A stretch of DNA of 64,000 bases, taken from positions 1-64,000 of the forward strand of contig LJHT01000044.1 of assembly GCA_001295905.1 (NCBI GenBank), in the 5' to 3' direction. This stretch comes from a beta proteobacterium AAP51 (GTDB lineage: Bacteria; Pseudomonadota; Gammaproteobacteria; Burkholderiales; Burkholderiaceae_C). Positions 9,258-18,616 of this stretch are shown here, piece by piece. A program made the position numbers and the translations under genes. Numbering within the stretch: the stretch's first letter is position 1; each line of letters opens with the position of its first letter. The notes under the pieces were generated by a model that was not told the origin of the DNA, made no database searches, and was given only the letters and a program-made list of their open reading frames with translations.

Positions 9258-9746
9258 ATGAACGACCCCGACAGCCCCCGCAGCGAGCGCGAGCTCGACA
9301 AGATCGACCGCCGCATCCTGCGCGTGCTGCAGGCCGACGGCCGCATCAGCAACCTGAAGCTCGCCGAGGAGGTGCACCTCTCGCCCACCGCCGTGCTGGA
9401 GCGCGTGAAGCGCCTGCACCGCGACGGTTATGTGCTCGGCTACGAGGCGCGGCTGAACCCGGCCAAGCTCGGTGCGGGCCTGCTGGTGTTCGTGGAGATC
9501 CTGCTAGACCGCACCGTGCACGACGTGATGGACATCTTCAAGGCCGCGGTGCAGGTGCGCCCCGAGATCCTGGAAGCCCACCTCGTGGCCGGCGGCTTCG
9601 ACTACCTGCTGAAAACGCGCGTGGCCGACATGGCCGCCTACCGCGAGTTCATCGGCAGCGTGATCTGGACGCTGCCCGGCGTGCGCGAGACGCGCACCTA
9701 CGTGGTGATGGAGGAAGTGAAGAACAGCAGCCTGCTGCCGGTGTAG
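9258..9746 (+). CDS. putR: Lrp/AsnC family regulator, probable putA activator (PutR)
   Basis: The 162-residue product has the two-part Lrp architecture. An N-terminal winged helix (LDKIDRRILRVLQADGRISN ... LAEEVHLSPTAVLERVKRL) is followed by the RAM/AsnC effector domain (ARLNPAKLGAGLLVFVEI onward). The ATG at 9258 follows GGAGAAT by about 9 bases; longer in-frame extensions look non-coding. It is divergent from a putA lacking its own DNA-binding domain. In alpha- and betaproteobacteria that arrangement usually means a proline-responsive putA activator. The symbol rests on that context rather than on direct evidence. It converges with the next gene, 16 bases away. Confidence 0.85.
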   Translation: MNDPDSPRSERELDKIDRRILRVLQADGRISNLKLAEEVHLSPTAVLERVKRLHRDGYVLGYEARLNPAKLGAGLLVFVEILLDRTVHDVMDIFKAAVQVRPEILEAHLVAGGFDYLLKTRVADMAAYREFIGSVIWTLPGVRETRTYVVMEEVKNSSLLPV

Positions 9747-9762
9747 CCGCTCGGCCCGGCGC

Positions 9763-12396
9763 TCAATGAAGCGCCGATCGCTGCGCACGCAGCCATTCAC
9801 CGGTCTCCGGCCCGCCCAGCGGCTGCGCCATGTGAAAGCCCTGCCCGTAGCCGCAGCCCAGCGCGCGCAGCTGGGCCATCTGCGCGGCCGACTCGATGCC
9901 CTCGGCCACCACTTCCTTGCGCAGCGTGCTGCCCAGCTGGATGATGGCGCTGACCACCGCGGCGTCGTCGCTGCCGGGCTGCAGCTGGTGGACGAAGCTG
10001 CGGTCGATCTTCAGGCTGTCGATGGGCAGCCGGCTCAGGTGGCTGAGGCTGCTGTAGCCGGTGCCGAAATCGTCCACCGCCAGCCGCGCGCCCAGTTCGC
10101 GCAGCGCCGCCAGCGTGGGCAGCACGCCTTCGATCTGCGACATCAGGATGTTCTCGGTGAGCTCCAGCGTCAGGTGCTCCGGGCGCAGTTGCGCTTCCAC
10201 CAGCGCGCGGCTGACGCGCGCCACCAGGCCCGGGTGCGCCAGGTCTTGCGCCGAGAGGTTGATGCTCATCGTCAGCCCCGCCAGGCGGGGGTCGCTCAGC
10301 TGCCATTGGCGCAGCTGCTGGCAGGCGCAGTGCAGCACGAAGTCAGACAGGCGCAGCATCTGCCCGCTTTCTTCGGCCATGGGCAGGAACTCGGCCGGCG
10401 CCAGCGTGCCGCTTTGCGGGTGCTGCCAGCGCAGCAGCGCCTCGAAACCGGCCAGCCGGCCCGGGCCGCTGCCGTCGGCGGACGGGCGCAGGTCGAAGAC
10501 CGGCTGGTACACCACCTTCAGCTGGCCTTGGGCGATGGCCTGGCGCAGCTCGCCTTCCAGCCGCAGCCGGCCCGACACGGCCGTGTGCAGGCTGGTGTCG
10601 AAAAGCTCGTAGCGCGCCTTGCCGCCGGCCTTGGCCTTGTACATGGCGATGTCGGCGTCGCGCAGCACGGCGTCGGCATCGCTGTAGCCGATGGCGCTGA
10701 AGGTGATGCCGATGCTGGCCGTGGCGATGAGCTCCACGTCACCCAGCTGGAAGGGCTGGCGCAGCGCCTCCATCAGGCGCTCAGCCAGGTGCACGGCGTC
10801 GCGCTCGTGTTCGATGTCGGTGGCCAGGATGGCGAATTCGTCGCCGCCCAGCCGCGCCACGATGTCGCTGGGGCGCAGCCGCTCCTGCATGCGCCGCGCC
10901 ACCTGCTGCAGCAGTTCGTCGCCGGCCTGGTGGCCCAGGCTGTCGTTCACGAGCTTGAAGCGGTCGAAGTCGATGAACATCACCGCCCAGGGGTGGCGCG
11001 GGTCGGCCTGGTAGCGCGCCAGCGCGCTGACCAGGCATTCATGGAAGCGACGGCGGTTGGGCAGGCCGGTCAGCGGGTCGTGGAAGGCCAGGTGCTGCAG
11101 GCCGGCCTCGGCGCGGCGACGCGCGCTCACGTCCTGCGCCTGCAGGATGAGGCAGGGCCGGCCCGCGCCGGTTTCTTCCGCAGCCGGCTCGAGTTCGGTG
11201 AAGAAGCTGCAGTTCAGCGCCAGCCACACCGGGCTGCCGTCGGGCTGCAGGCAGCGCACCTCGGCGGCGAAGGTCTCGAAGTCGCGCCCGGCGGCCAGGC
11301 CCAGCTGCCGCTCCAGCGGCGCGCGGTCGGCCTCGTCCACCAGGGCCTGGAAGGTGCTGGCCTGCAGTTCGGCTTCCGTGCGCGCCATCAACTCGCACAG
11401 CGCCGGGTTGGCCTGCAGGATGCGGCCGTCGAAGCCCAGCAGCGCCATGCCGATGCCAGCATGCATGAAGGCGCCCTGGAAGCGTCTTTCGCTGGCCGCC
11501 AGTTCACGCAGGTGGCGCGCGGCGGCCTCGCTTTCGCGCTGCGCGGCCGCGGCCTCGCGCAAGGCGGCGTCGGCGTTGGCGCGGTGCAGCGCGAGGCCGG
11601 CTTCCTGCTGGCGGAAATAGAGGTGCAGCGTCACCAGCAGCATCAGCAGCAGCGGCAGCATCACCAGCAGCACGGTGGCGCCCTGGTCGCGCCAGGTGAT
11701 GAACAGCAGCGTGGCCACGCTGGCGCTGCCGGCGTAGGCCAGGCCTATCCAGCGGTAGTCGCCGAACAGCGCCCGCAGGTTCACCAGGCTTTCGCGCCGC
11801 TTCAGGCGCTGCACGCCCGACAGCAGCGTGGCATTGACGATGAAGTAGGCCAGCGCAAACGCCAGCATCGTGGCCAGCAGCGCCGCGGCCCCGGGCGGTC
11901 CGCCTTCGGCGAGCAGGCCCAGCGCCGCCTGCAGCAAGGCGCCGCAGGCCGCCAGCGACACCGCGCCCACGGCGGGCGAGAGCAGCCGGCTCGTCCAGCG
12001 CTTCGAGGTGCGGATTGCACCCACCGCCACCTCGCCTGCCGCCACCAGCGCCGCGGCCTGCCAGCCCAGGGCCAGCAGCACCAGGAAGATGAAGATCTCG
12101 CCGACGGCGAAGGAGTTGATGGTGCCCGGCAGCCGGATGGGGAAGAGCCCCGAGCCCACCGCCAGCACGAAGGCGCCCAGCACCTGCAGCTGCACCAGAC
12201 CCGGCTGCTGCCACAACCACAGCAGGCTGGCGCCCAGCACCAGCGCGCCCGCTCCCACCGCCAGCCACCAGAAGCTGGCCGCGCGGCGGTTGTAGTCGGG
12301 CATCAGGCCGGCGTGCAATCGCGCAGGCAGGCGCACCCACCAGGTGCCACCACCAGGGCCGGGGTCGGGGGTCGGAAACGGCGAGGGGGTGCTCAC
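9763..12396 (-). CDS. membrane PAS-GGDEF-EAL protein (diguanylate cyclase/phosphodiesterase), paralogue 1
   Basis: The 877-residue product has an N-terminal membrane block of several helices (about 40-260) containing the conserved segment SFAVGEIFIFL and then TSKRWTSR. A short coiled coil and a PAS domain (about 300-425) follow. The GGDEF domain has an intact motif at 517-521 and an RPSD inhibitory-site motif five residues before it. The EAL domain is intact (EAL 652-654, then ELTEN and DDFGTGYSSLSHL). Both cyclic-di-GMP synthesis and hydrolysis are therefore possible on sequence grounds. The start is a GTG at 12394-12396, because the nearby ATG is out of frame and soon stopped. It is closely related to the next gene, which suggests tandem duplication. 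Confidence 0.92.
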   Translation of the reverse strand: MSTPSPFPTPDPGPGGGTWWVRLPARLHAGLMPDYNRRAASFWWLAVGAGALVLGASLLWLWQQPGLVQLQVLGAFVLAVGSGLFPIRLPGTINSFAVGEIFIFLVLLALGWQAAALVAAGEVAVGAIRTSKRWTSRLLSPAVGAVSLAACGALLQAALGLLAEGGPPGAAALLATMLAFALAYFIVNATLLSGVQRLKRRESLVNLRALFGDYRWIGLAYAGSASVATLLFITWRDQGATVLLVMLPLLLMLLVTLHLYFRQQEAGLALHRANADAALREAAAAQRESEAAARHLRELAASERRFQGAFMHAGIGMALLGFDGRILQANPALCELMARTEAELQASTFQALVDEADRAPLERQLGLAAGRDFETFAAEVRCLQPDGSPVWLALNCSFFTELEPAAEETGAGRPCLILQAQDVSARRRAEAGLQHLAFHDPLTGLPNRRRFHECLVSALARYQADPRHPWAVMFIDFDRFKLVNDSLGHQAGDELLQQVARRMQERLRPSDIVARLGGDEFAILATDIEHERDAVHLAERLMEALRQPFQLGDVELIATASIGITFSAIGYSDADAVLRDADIAMYKAKAGGKARYELFDTSLHTAVSGRLRLEGELRQAIAQGQLKVVYQPVFDLRPSADGSGPGRLAGFEALLRWQHPQSGTLAPAEFLPMAEESGQMLRLSDFVLHCACQQLRQWQLSDPRLAGLTMSINLSAQDLAHPGLVARVSRALVEAQLRPEHLTLELTENILMSQIEGVLPTLAALRELGARLAVDDFGTGYSSLSHLSRLPIDSLKIDRSFVHQLQPGSDDAAVVSAIIQLGSTLRKEVVAEGIESAAQMAQLRALGCGYGQGFHMAQPLGGPETGEWLRAQRSALH

Positions 12397-12490
12397 GCGT
12401 GCATCTCCACCAGGGCGCTGGGGCTACCTGTCACCGTCGGACGGGGCGCAGTCAGCGCCGACATGGTTTGTGAGGGCGAAGGTGACTAAT

Positions 12491-15130
12491 CTAGTGCAAG
12501 ACCGCACCGTGCCCCGGCACCGGGGGGGCCCCCGATGCCGGTTCCTGCACGGCTTGCGGCCCAGGCGGCGCCAGGGCCGCAGCCGCCGGGGCAGGCCAGC
12601 GCAGAGCGCTGGCCAGGTGGGCCGGCACCTCTTCGGCCAGCAGCGGCCGGGCCATCAGGTAACCCTGGCCCAGGCGGCAGCCCATGCCGCGCAGCAGCGC
12701 CAGCTGGCCTTCGGTCTCTATGCCCTCGGCCACCACGGCCTTGCCCAGGCTGCTGCCCAGCAGCAGGATGCTGCGCACCACCGCCGCTTCGTTGGCACTG
12801 GTCTCCAGGCGGCTGACGAAGCTGCGGTCGATCTTCAGGCAGTCGATGGGCAAGGTGCTCAGGTGGCTGAGGCTGGAATAGCCCGTGCCGAAATCGTCGA
12901 TGGCCAGTTGCACGCCCAGCTGGCGCAGCTCGCCCAGCACCGGCAGGGCACCTTCCAGCCGCGACATCAGGATGTTCTCGGTGAGCTCGATGCACAGGTG
13001 GCGCGGCTGCAGCCCGGCTTCGACGATGGCGCGCGTGACGCGGGCCACGAAGGCCGCATGCGCGATGTCGTGGCCCGAGACGTTCACGTTCATCGTCAGG
13101 TGGGCGAACTCGGGGCCGCGCCGGTGCCACTCGCCCAGCTGGCGGCAGGCGCAGTGCAGCACGAAATCGGTCAGCCGCAGCATCAGGCCGCTTTCTTCGG
13201 CAATGGGCAGGAAGGCCGCCGGGCTGATGGCGCCGTCACGCGGGTGCTGCCAGCGCACCAGCGCCTCGAAACCGGCCACGCGCGCGCTGGCGATGTCGTA
13301 GACCGGCTGGTAGACCACGCCGAGCCGTCCGTCGTCGATGGCGTGGCGCAGGTCGCCTTCCAGGCGCAGCCGATCGGCCACCTCGGTGTGCAGGCTGGCA
13401 TCGAACAGCGCGTAGCGCGCCTTGCCCGCGCCCTTGGCCTTGTACATGGCGGTGTCGGCATCGCGCAGCACGTCTTCGGAGCTGGTGTAGCCCAGGGCGC
13501 TGAAGGTGATGCCGATGCTGGCGCTGGTCATCAGCTCGGTGCCGGCCACGAAGAAGGGCTGGCGCAGGCCTTCCATCAGCCGCTCGGCCAGGGCCACCGC
13601 AGCGCGCTCGTGCTCCAGATGGCGCACCAGCACCGCGAACTCGTCGCCACCCAGGCGCGCGACGATGTCCTGCGGGCGCAGGCTGGCCTGGATGCGCTGG
13701 GCCACCTGCTCCAGGAAGGCGTCGCCGGCGTTGTGGCCCAGGCTGTCGTTGATGAGCTTGAAGCGGTCGAAGTCGAGGAACATCACCGCGTAGGCATGCT
13801 GCGCATCACCCGGGTGCGCCTGCGCAGCCGCCACGGCCTGCGCCAGGTGTTCATGGAAGCGGCGGCGGTTGGGCAGGCCGGTGAGCGCGTCGTGGAAGGC
13901 GATGTGGTGCAGGTCCTGCTCGGCCCTGCGCCGGGCGGTGATGTCCTGCACCTGCAGGATGAGGCAGGGCGAGCTGGCACCGGGTTCGCTGAAGAAGCTG
14001 CAGTGCGCCACCACCCACACGGCCTCGCCGTCGCTGTGCAGGCAGCGCAGTTCCTGGGCGAAACCTTCGAACTCGCGGCCGTTGACCAGGCCCATCTGCT
14101 CGGCCAGGGTCTGGCGGTCGGCATCGAACACCACGTCCTGGAAAGCCAGCCCCAGCAAGACCTCGCCCGGCCGCCCCAGCAGCGCGCGCAGCGCCGGGTT
14201 GGCCTGCAGGATGCGGCCGTCGAAAGCCAGCAGCGCCATGCCGATGCTGGCGTGCGTGAAGGCGCTGTGGAAGCGGCGCTCGCTGGCTTCCAGCTCGCGC
14301 ACATGGCGCGCAGCCAGATCCTTCTCGCGCTCGGCCGCTTCGGCGCCGGCCTGGCGCACGGCCTCGGCCGCCTCTTGCTGGCGGAAGAAGTAGTGCAGCG
14401 TGGCCAGCATCATGGCCAGCAGCGGCAGCGTGGCCGCCAGCACGCCCACGCCCGAACTGAGGTAGGTGAGGTAGAGCAGCGCCGCCACGGTGGCACTGCC
14501 GCTGTAGGCAATGCCGATCCAGCCGAAGACGCCAATGAGATCGGCCCACTGCAGGCGCTCGCCGCGCTTCAGGCGCGGCACCGCCGACACCAGCACCGTG
14601 TTGATGACAAAGTAGGCCAGCGCGAACACCACCGTGGCCAGCACCAGCAGGCCGGCCCCGGCGTTAGCGCCAGCCAGCGCCAGTTCGGCCAGCGAGCCGG
14701 CAGAAAACATGGCCAGCGCGGCCATGGCCGGGCTGGCGATGCGGCTGGTCCAGCGCTTGGACGTGCGCAGCGCGCCCACGCCCGCTTCGCCCGCCGCCGC
14801 CAGCGCGGCCGCGGCCGGGCCGTGGATGAGCAGCAGCAGGAAGATGAAGATCTCGCCCGCCGCGAAGGAATTCTTCGAATGCGGCACGCGCACCGGGAAA
14901 CAGTCCGCCAGCATCGCGATGGCCATGCCGGCGGCCGTCTGCAGCCAGGCCTGAGGCGGCTGCTGCGCCAGCGTCCACACCGACCACAGCAGGGTGAACA
15001 CGCCCAGCAGCACCACCGTCCACCAGTACACGGTGGCGCGGCGGTTGTAGTCGGGCATCAGCGCCGCGTGCAGGCGCTGCCATACGGTCGGCGCTGTGGG
15101 TGCCGGCGCACCGCCGGGGGCGGGGTTCAT
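12491..15130 (-). CDS. membrane PAS-GGDEF-EAL protein, paralogue 2
   Basis: The 879-residue product has the same order of parts as its neighbour: membrane block with NSFAAGEIFIFL and TSKRWTSR, PAS, GGDEF (494-498, with RPQD inhibitory site) and EAL (622-624, then ELTENILMS and DDFGTGYSSLSHL). The cyclase and phosphodiesterase motifs are complete. Similarity extends over the whole length including LMPDYNRRA near the start, so the pair arose by duplication of the entire gene. The membrane and PAS parts differ more than the catalytic parts, consistent with different input signals. Ninety-four bases separate it from paralogue 1, and co-transcription is plausible. Confidence 0.92.
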   Translation of the reverse strand: MNPAPGGAPAPTAPTVWQRLHAALMPDYNRRATVYWWTVVLLGVFTLLWSVWTLAQQPPQAWLQTAAGMAIAMLADCFPVRVPHSKNSFAAGEIFIFLLLLIHGPAAAALAAAGEAGVGALRTSKRWTSRIASPAMAALAMFSAGSLAELALAGANAGAGLLVLATVVFALAYFVINTVLVSAVPRLKRGERLQWADLIGVFGWIGIAYSGSATVAALLYLTYLSSGVGVLAATLPLLAMMLATLHYFFRQQEAAEAVRQAGAEAAEREKDLAARHVRELEASERRFHSAFTHASIGMALLAFDGRILQANPALRALLGRPGEVLLGLAFQDVVFDADRQTLAEQMGLVNGREFEGFAQELRCLHSDGEAVWVVAHCSFFSEPGASSPCLILQVQDITARRRAEQDLHHIAFHDALTGLPNRRRFHEHLAQAVAAAQAHPGDAQHAYAVMFLDFDRFKLINDSLGHNAGDAFLEQVAQRIQASLRPQDIVARLGGDEFAVLVRHLEHERAAVALAERLMEGLRQPFFVAGTELMTSASIGITFSALGYTSSEDVLRDADTAMYKAKGAGKARYALFDASLHTEVADRLRLEGDLRHAIDDGRLGVVYQPVYDIASARVAGFEALVRWQHPRDGAISPAAFLPIAEESGLMLRLTDFVLHCACRQLGEWHRRGPEFAHLTMNVNVSGHDIAHAAFVARVTRAIVEAGLQPRHLCIELTENILMSRLEGALPVLGELRQLGVQLAIDDFGTGYSSLSHLSTLPIDCLKIDRSFVSRLETSANEAAVVRSILLLGSSLGKAVVAEGIETEGQLALLRGMGCRLGQGYLMARPLLAEEVPAHLASALRWPAPAAAALAPPGPQAVQEPASGAPPVPGHGAVLH

Positions 15131-15183
15131 GGTGGATGGGGCTCCGTCGAGGGAATCTCGAACCTCGAAGCCCTATCGGCCGA

Positions 15184-17514
15184 TCAGTTCTCGCCCTTGA
15201 GCGCACCTTCGGTGTTGAAGCCCTGGCGCGTGGCACCTGTCTCGCTCAGGATGAGGCCTTCGCTGAGGATCAGGCCCTCGCTCAGGATGAGCCCCTCGCT
15301 GAGGATCAGGCCTTCGCTCAGGATCAGGCCCTCGCTGAGGATCAGACCTTCGCTCAGGATGAGCCCTTCGCTGAGGATGAGGCCCTCGCTGAGGATCAGG
15401 CCGCTGCCGCTGGCCAGCCAGCTGGCCAGCGTGGCGCTGGGCGTGAAGGCACCGGTGCGGCCCGCCAGCGAGCTGCTGCCCGCCAGCGAACGTGCGTTCA
15501 CCACCCCGGAGGTCAGCAGCGGCTGGCCGCGCAGCGACACCTCGCTGAAACCGCTGACGTAGGTGTTGGCGGGGATGCCGTCGTTGGCCCAGAAGCTCAG
15601 GCTCATGCGGCGCACCTCGCCACCCGCCCAGGTGATGCGCGGGTCCCAGATGGGCTGGTAGCGGGTGAACAGGGCGTCGCCGCTGACCACCTGGTTGCCG
15701 CCGACGTAGACCATCTGCGACCAGTTGCTGGCCACGCCGGCAATGGTGGAACGGCGCAGCGCCGGCATGACGCGGCCGGCAGCCAGCATCGACTGCCCGG
15801 GGCTGATGGTGCCGGCCTCGATGCGGCTGGCCAGATCGGTGCGCAGCACGCGGGCCAGCGCCACGGCGCCTTGCACGTTCAGCATGCCGGCGCCCTGCTG
15901 CAGCAGGTTGGCGTTGGGCAGGGGCTGGGCCGAGTACTGCAGGATGGCCTTGATCAGCGGCGGCGTGAGGCCCGGGTTGGCCTGCAACATCAGGGCCACG
16001 GTGCCGGCCACGGCCGGTGCGGCGATGGAGGTGCCGCTCAGCGCCATCAGCGTCTGCTGGTAGGTCTGGCTGGCGCCGGTGGCCGTTACCAGGCCGGGCG
16101 TGGTTTGCGCCAGCGCGTTCCAGCTGGGCGTCTGGGCCGAGGCGCGCGTGGCCGCCGCGCCGAAGACGCGGTTGCCAGGCGCCACGAGGTCGGGCTTGAG
16201 CAGGTTGTCGACGACGCGCACGCCGTTGACCATGCGGGCGCTGCGCGTGGGGCCGCGCGAGCTGAAGTGGTTGATGACGTCGTCGCCGCGCGTGGCCGTG
16301 CCGCGGAAGTTCACCGAGCCGACGGTGATGACGCTGGGGTCGTTGCCGGGCGAGCTGATGGTGCCGTAGACCTCGCGGTTGCTGTCGCTCAGGCCGAAGT
16401 TGCCGGCCGCCACCACCACGGTGATGCCGGCGGCCGAGGCCGCGCGCACGGCGATGCACAGCGGGTCGGTCAGCCAGCTCTCGCTGGACGAAGCCGCCAG
16501 GCTCAGGTTCATCACGCGGATGTTGTGCACCTTGGCGTTGAACACCACCCACTGCAGGCCTTCGAGCACATCGCTCAACGTGCCCGTGCCGTCGGCGCCC
16601 AGCACCTTCACGTCGAAGATGTTCGCCCCGGGCGCGATGCCGGTGCTGTTGGGCGCCTGGTAGAAGCCGCTGCCCGCCGCCACCGAGGCGACGTGGGTGC
16701 CATGGCCATAGGGGTCTTGCAGCACGGCGGTGTCGGCGGCAATGGCGGCCTCGTAGCCGGCCAGGGCGTCGCTGCCGGGCTCCAGCGTGAAGGCGTTGGC
16801 GCCGTCGTCGTCATCGAGCCAGTCGCTGAGGTTGGCCTTCAGCATGTCGACGTTGCGCACCACGCGCGAGGTGCCGTCGGTGCCGCGGAAGCTGCGGTGG
16901 CTGCGCATCACGCCCGAGTCCAGCACGGCGATGCCGATGCCTCTGCCGTCCAGGCCCGTGAACTGGCCCGCGCCGAAGGTGCGCACACTGCTGGCCTGGG
17001 CGCCGGTGGCGGATTCCAGCACGCTGGCGGTGCGGCGCACGTCGCGGTTCGGCGAAATGCTCAGCACATCGGGGTGCGCGGCCAGCGCCTGCACCTGCGC
17101 CGCCGGCAGGCGGATGCTGAGGCCGTTGACCAGGTCCAGGCGCTTGCGCGTGACGCCGCCCAGGCGGCGCACCTCGGCACGCAGGGCGCCCAGGTTGCGG
17201 TCGCTGCCCTTGCCGATGACGATGAGCTGCACGTGGCGGCGGCCGCCGATGTCGCGCGCCCAGCGGTGCTGGCCCTTGCGCACCGAACGCAGTTCGCGGT
17301 CGAGGTCACGCGCCACTTTCGAGGGTGGCGTCATCACGCCCTGCAGGCCCGCCAGGTCGGCGCGCTGGGCCGTGCGCAGACCCACCTGCGCCTGGGCCTG
17401 GGCGGCAAACAGGACGGCCAGCGCCGTCAGCGTCAGCAGCGCACTGGCCAGGTGCCACCAGGCACGCTGGGCACGGCGCTCGATCAATACCGTGAATCGG
17501 GTCTGCGTCTTCAT
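15184..17514 (-). CDS. secreted S8 family serine protease (subtilase) with C-terminal LILSEG repeats
   Basis: The 776-residue product starts at the ATG of MKTQTRF. A signal peptide ends near residue 43 (AAQAQAQ). A propeptide-like domain (about 60-160) is followed by a subtilisin domain with Asp199 (AVLDSG), His271 (GHGTHV), oxyanion Asn372 (AAGNFG) and Ser496 (SGTSIAAP). After a less conserved region, residues 706-758 are nine LILSEG repeats, the last ending LILSET, followed by an 18-residue tail. There is no autotransporter barrel or PEP-CTERM signal, so the final location is open. The repeat region is the unusual feature. The gene lies downstream of a 258-base gap and next to two cyclic-di-GMP genes. 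Confidence 0.92.
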   Translation of the reverse strand: MKTQTRFTVLIERRAQRAWWHLASALLTLTALAVLFAAQAQAQVGLRTAQRADLAGLQGVMTPPSKVARDLDRELRSVRKGQHRWARDIGGRRHVQLIVIGKGSDRNLGALRAEVRRLGGVTRKRLDLVNGLSIRLPAAQVQALAAHPDVLSISPNRDVRRTASVLESATGAQASSVRTFGAGQFTGLDGRGIGIAVLDSGVMRSHRSFRGTDGTSRVVRNVDMLKANLSDWLDDDDGANAFTLEPGSDALAGYEAAIAADTAVLQDPYGHGTHVASVAAGSGFYQAPNSTGIAPGANIFDVKVLGADGTGTLSDVLEGLQWVVFNAKVHNIRVMNLSLAASSSESWLTDPLCIAVRAASAAGITVVVAAGNFGLSDSNREVYGTISSPGNDPSVITVGSVNFRGTATRGDDVINHFSSRGPTRSARMVNGVRVVDNLLKPDLVAPGNRVFGAAATRASAQTPSWNALAQTTPGLVTATGASQTYQQTLMALSGTSIAAPAVAGTVALMLQANPGLTPPLIKAILQYSAQPLPNANLLQQGAGMLNVQGAVALARVLRTDLASRIEAGTISPGQSMLAAGRVMPALRRSTIAGVASNWSQMVYVGGNQVVSGDALFTRYQPIWDPRITWAGGEVRRMSLSFWANDGIPANTYVSGFSEVSLRGQPLLTSGVVNARSLAGSSSLAGRTGAFTPSATLASWLASGSGLILSEGLILSEGLILSEGLILSEGLILSEGLILSEGLILSEGLILSEGLILSETGATRQGFNTEGALKGEN
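15241..15399 (-). repeat. 18-bp tandem repeat encoding nine LILSEG units
   Basis: There are eight full 18-base units and one shorter unit with no spacers. Units differ mainly at synonymous positions (GAG/CAG-type alternation of CTGAGG and CTCAGG on the plus strand), while the encoded hexapeptide LILSEG is unchanged. The array is in frame with the subtilase. Confidence 0.95.
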
Positions 17515-17740
17515 TTTCTTCGCGGGCTCCGTCGGGCTTGAGGCTTCGGAGGGGGCAACCCCCTCGAACAGGTGGTCGCACTCTAGGAGCCCGCAAACAC
17601 TTTGGAACATGTCGACACGAGAAGATGCGCGGTATTCCCGGTGCTTTTTCTCAGGCGAAAACCAGCCCGGGAACCTGGGCGCAAGGCCCCGCATCGCCGG
17701 GTTTACGGCCTGCAGTGGCCGAACTTGAGACCTTTTTTTC

Positions 17741-17769
17741 GCGGGCTCAGGCGCGCGGCGTGAGGTCGC
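17741..17769 (+). repeat. truncated copy of the REP-like repeat
   Basis: It begins with GCGGGCTCAG and continues close to bases 3-31 of the window (25 of 29 identical). The match stops before the hairpin part. It lies just beyond the yggS stop. The rest of the 258-base gap (17515-17772) shows no gene, only a run of seven T at 17733-17739. Confidence 0.6.
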
Positions 17770-17772
17770 TGT

Positions 17773-18519
17773 TCAGCGGTGGCCGAAGATGGCGGTGCCC
17801 ACGCGCACCAGCGTGGCCCCCTCGGCCACGGCCGCTTCGAGGTCGGCGCTCATGCCCATCGACAGCGTGTCCAGCCCCAGGCCCTGGGCGTTCAGCGCCA
17901 GCAGCAGTTCACGCAGCGCCTGGTGGGGCTGGCGCTGCGCCTGCAGGGTGGCCGCCGGCTCGGGGATGGCCATCAGGCCGCGCAGCTGCAGGCGCGGCAG
18001 GGCCGCCAAGGCCTGCGCCGCGGCCAGCACCTCGGCGGGTGCAAAGCCGCTCTTGCTGGCTTCCTGGCTGATGTTCACCTGCAGGCACACCTGCAGCGGC
18101 GGCAGCTGCGGCGGGCGCTGCTCGCTCAGGCGCTGCGCGACCTTCAGCCGGTCGACCGAATGCACCCAGTCGAAGGCTTCGGCCACCGGCCGCGTCTTGT
18201 TGCTCTGCAGCGGGCCGATGAGGTGCCATTGCAGCGGGGCGGGGCCCTGGCGCAGTTCGGCCAGGGCTTCGATCTTGGCCAGCGCCTCCTGCACGTAGTT
18301 CTCGCCGAAGGCCTGCTGGCCGGCGGCGTAGGCCTGGCGCACGGCCTCGGCGGGAAAGGTCTTGCTCACCGCCAGCAGGGCGACGGGTGAAGACTCCGCC
18401 GCCCAGGGCGCTGCCAGCGGCGGCGCGCTTGTGAGTATTTGCGCACTGCGCCCGGCCCCGGTACATGCGGTTGCCATGCGCCGCTTCACTTCTTGCAGGT
18501 TGCTTCCGATGCTGCTCAT
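17773..18519 (-). CDS. yggS: YggS family pyridoxal phosphate-binding protein
   Basis: YggS-type proteins (PLPBP) bind pyridoxal 5-phosphate on a TIM barrel and balance vitamin B6 and amino acid pools; no enzyme activity is established. The 248-residue product carries the PLP lysine in AVSKTFP (Lys53). It also has FGENYVQEA, WHLIGPLQSNK and the C-terminal LSMGMSADLEAAV phosphate-binding segment typical of the family. A 20-residue low-complexity insertion near residues 20-43 is longer than in many homologues. It is divergent from pilT with 97 bases between, an arrangement common in beta- and gammaproteobacteria. Confidence 0.94.
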   Translation of the reverse strand: MSSIGSNLQEVKRRMATACTGAGRSAQILTSAPPLAAPWAAESSPVALLAVSKTFPAEAVRQAYAAGQQAFGENYVQEALAKIEALAELRQGPAPLQWHLIGPLQSNKTRPVAEAFDWVHSVDRLKVAQRLSEQRPPQLPPLQVCLQVNISQEASKSGFAPAEVLAAAQALAALPRLQLRGLMAIPEPAATLQAQRQPHQALRELLLALNAQGLGLDTLSMGMSADLEAAVAEGATLVRVGTAIFGHR

Positions 18520-18616
18520 AATCTTTGCGAGAGCTTAAGCGCTGGTGCTTGGGCGTCGCGGTGCACGCCCCCAGCCTGGCTTGAACGCCGGGCATCACGC
18601 CAGGCCCAATAAACCC

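Noticed and set aside
15241-15399. CRISPR-like array
   Set aside because: Repeats are contiguous 18-mers without spacers and are in frame with a protein.
12344-15562. Long plus-strand open frame opposite the second GGDEF-EAL gene
   Set aside because: Shadow frame of a gene with intact catalytic motifs; low-complexity His/Gln/Ala/Arg composition.
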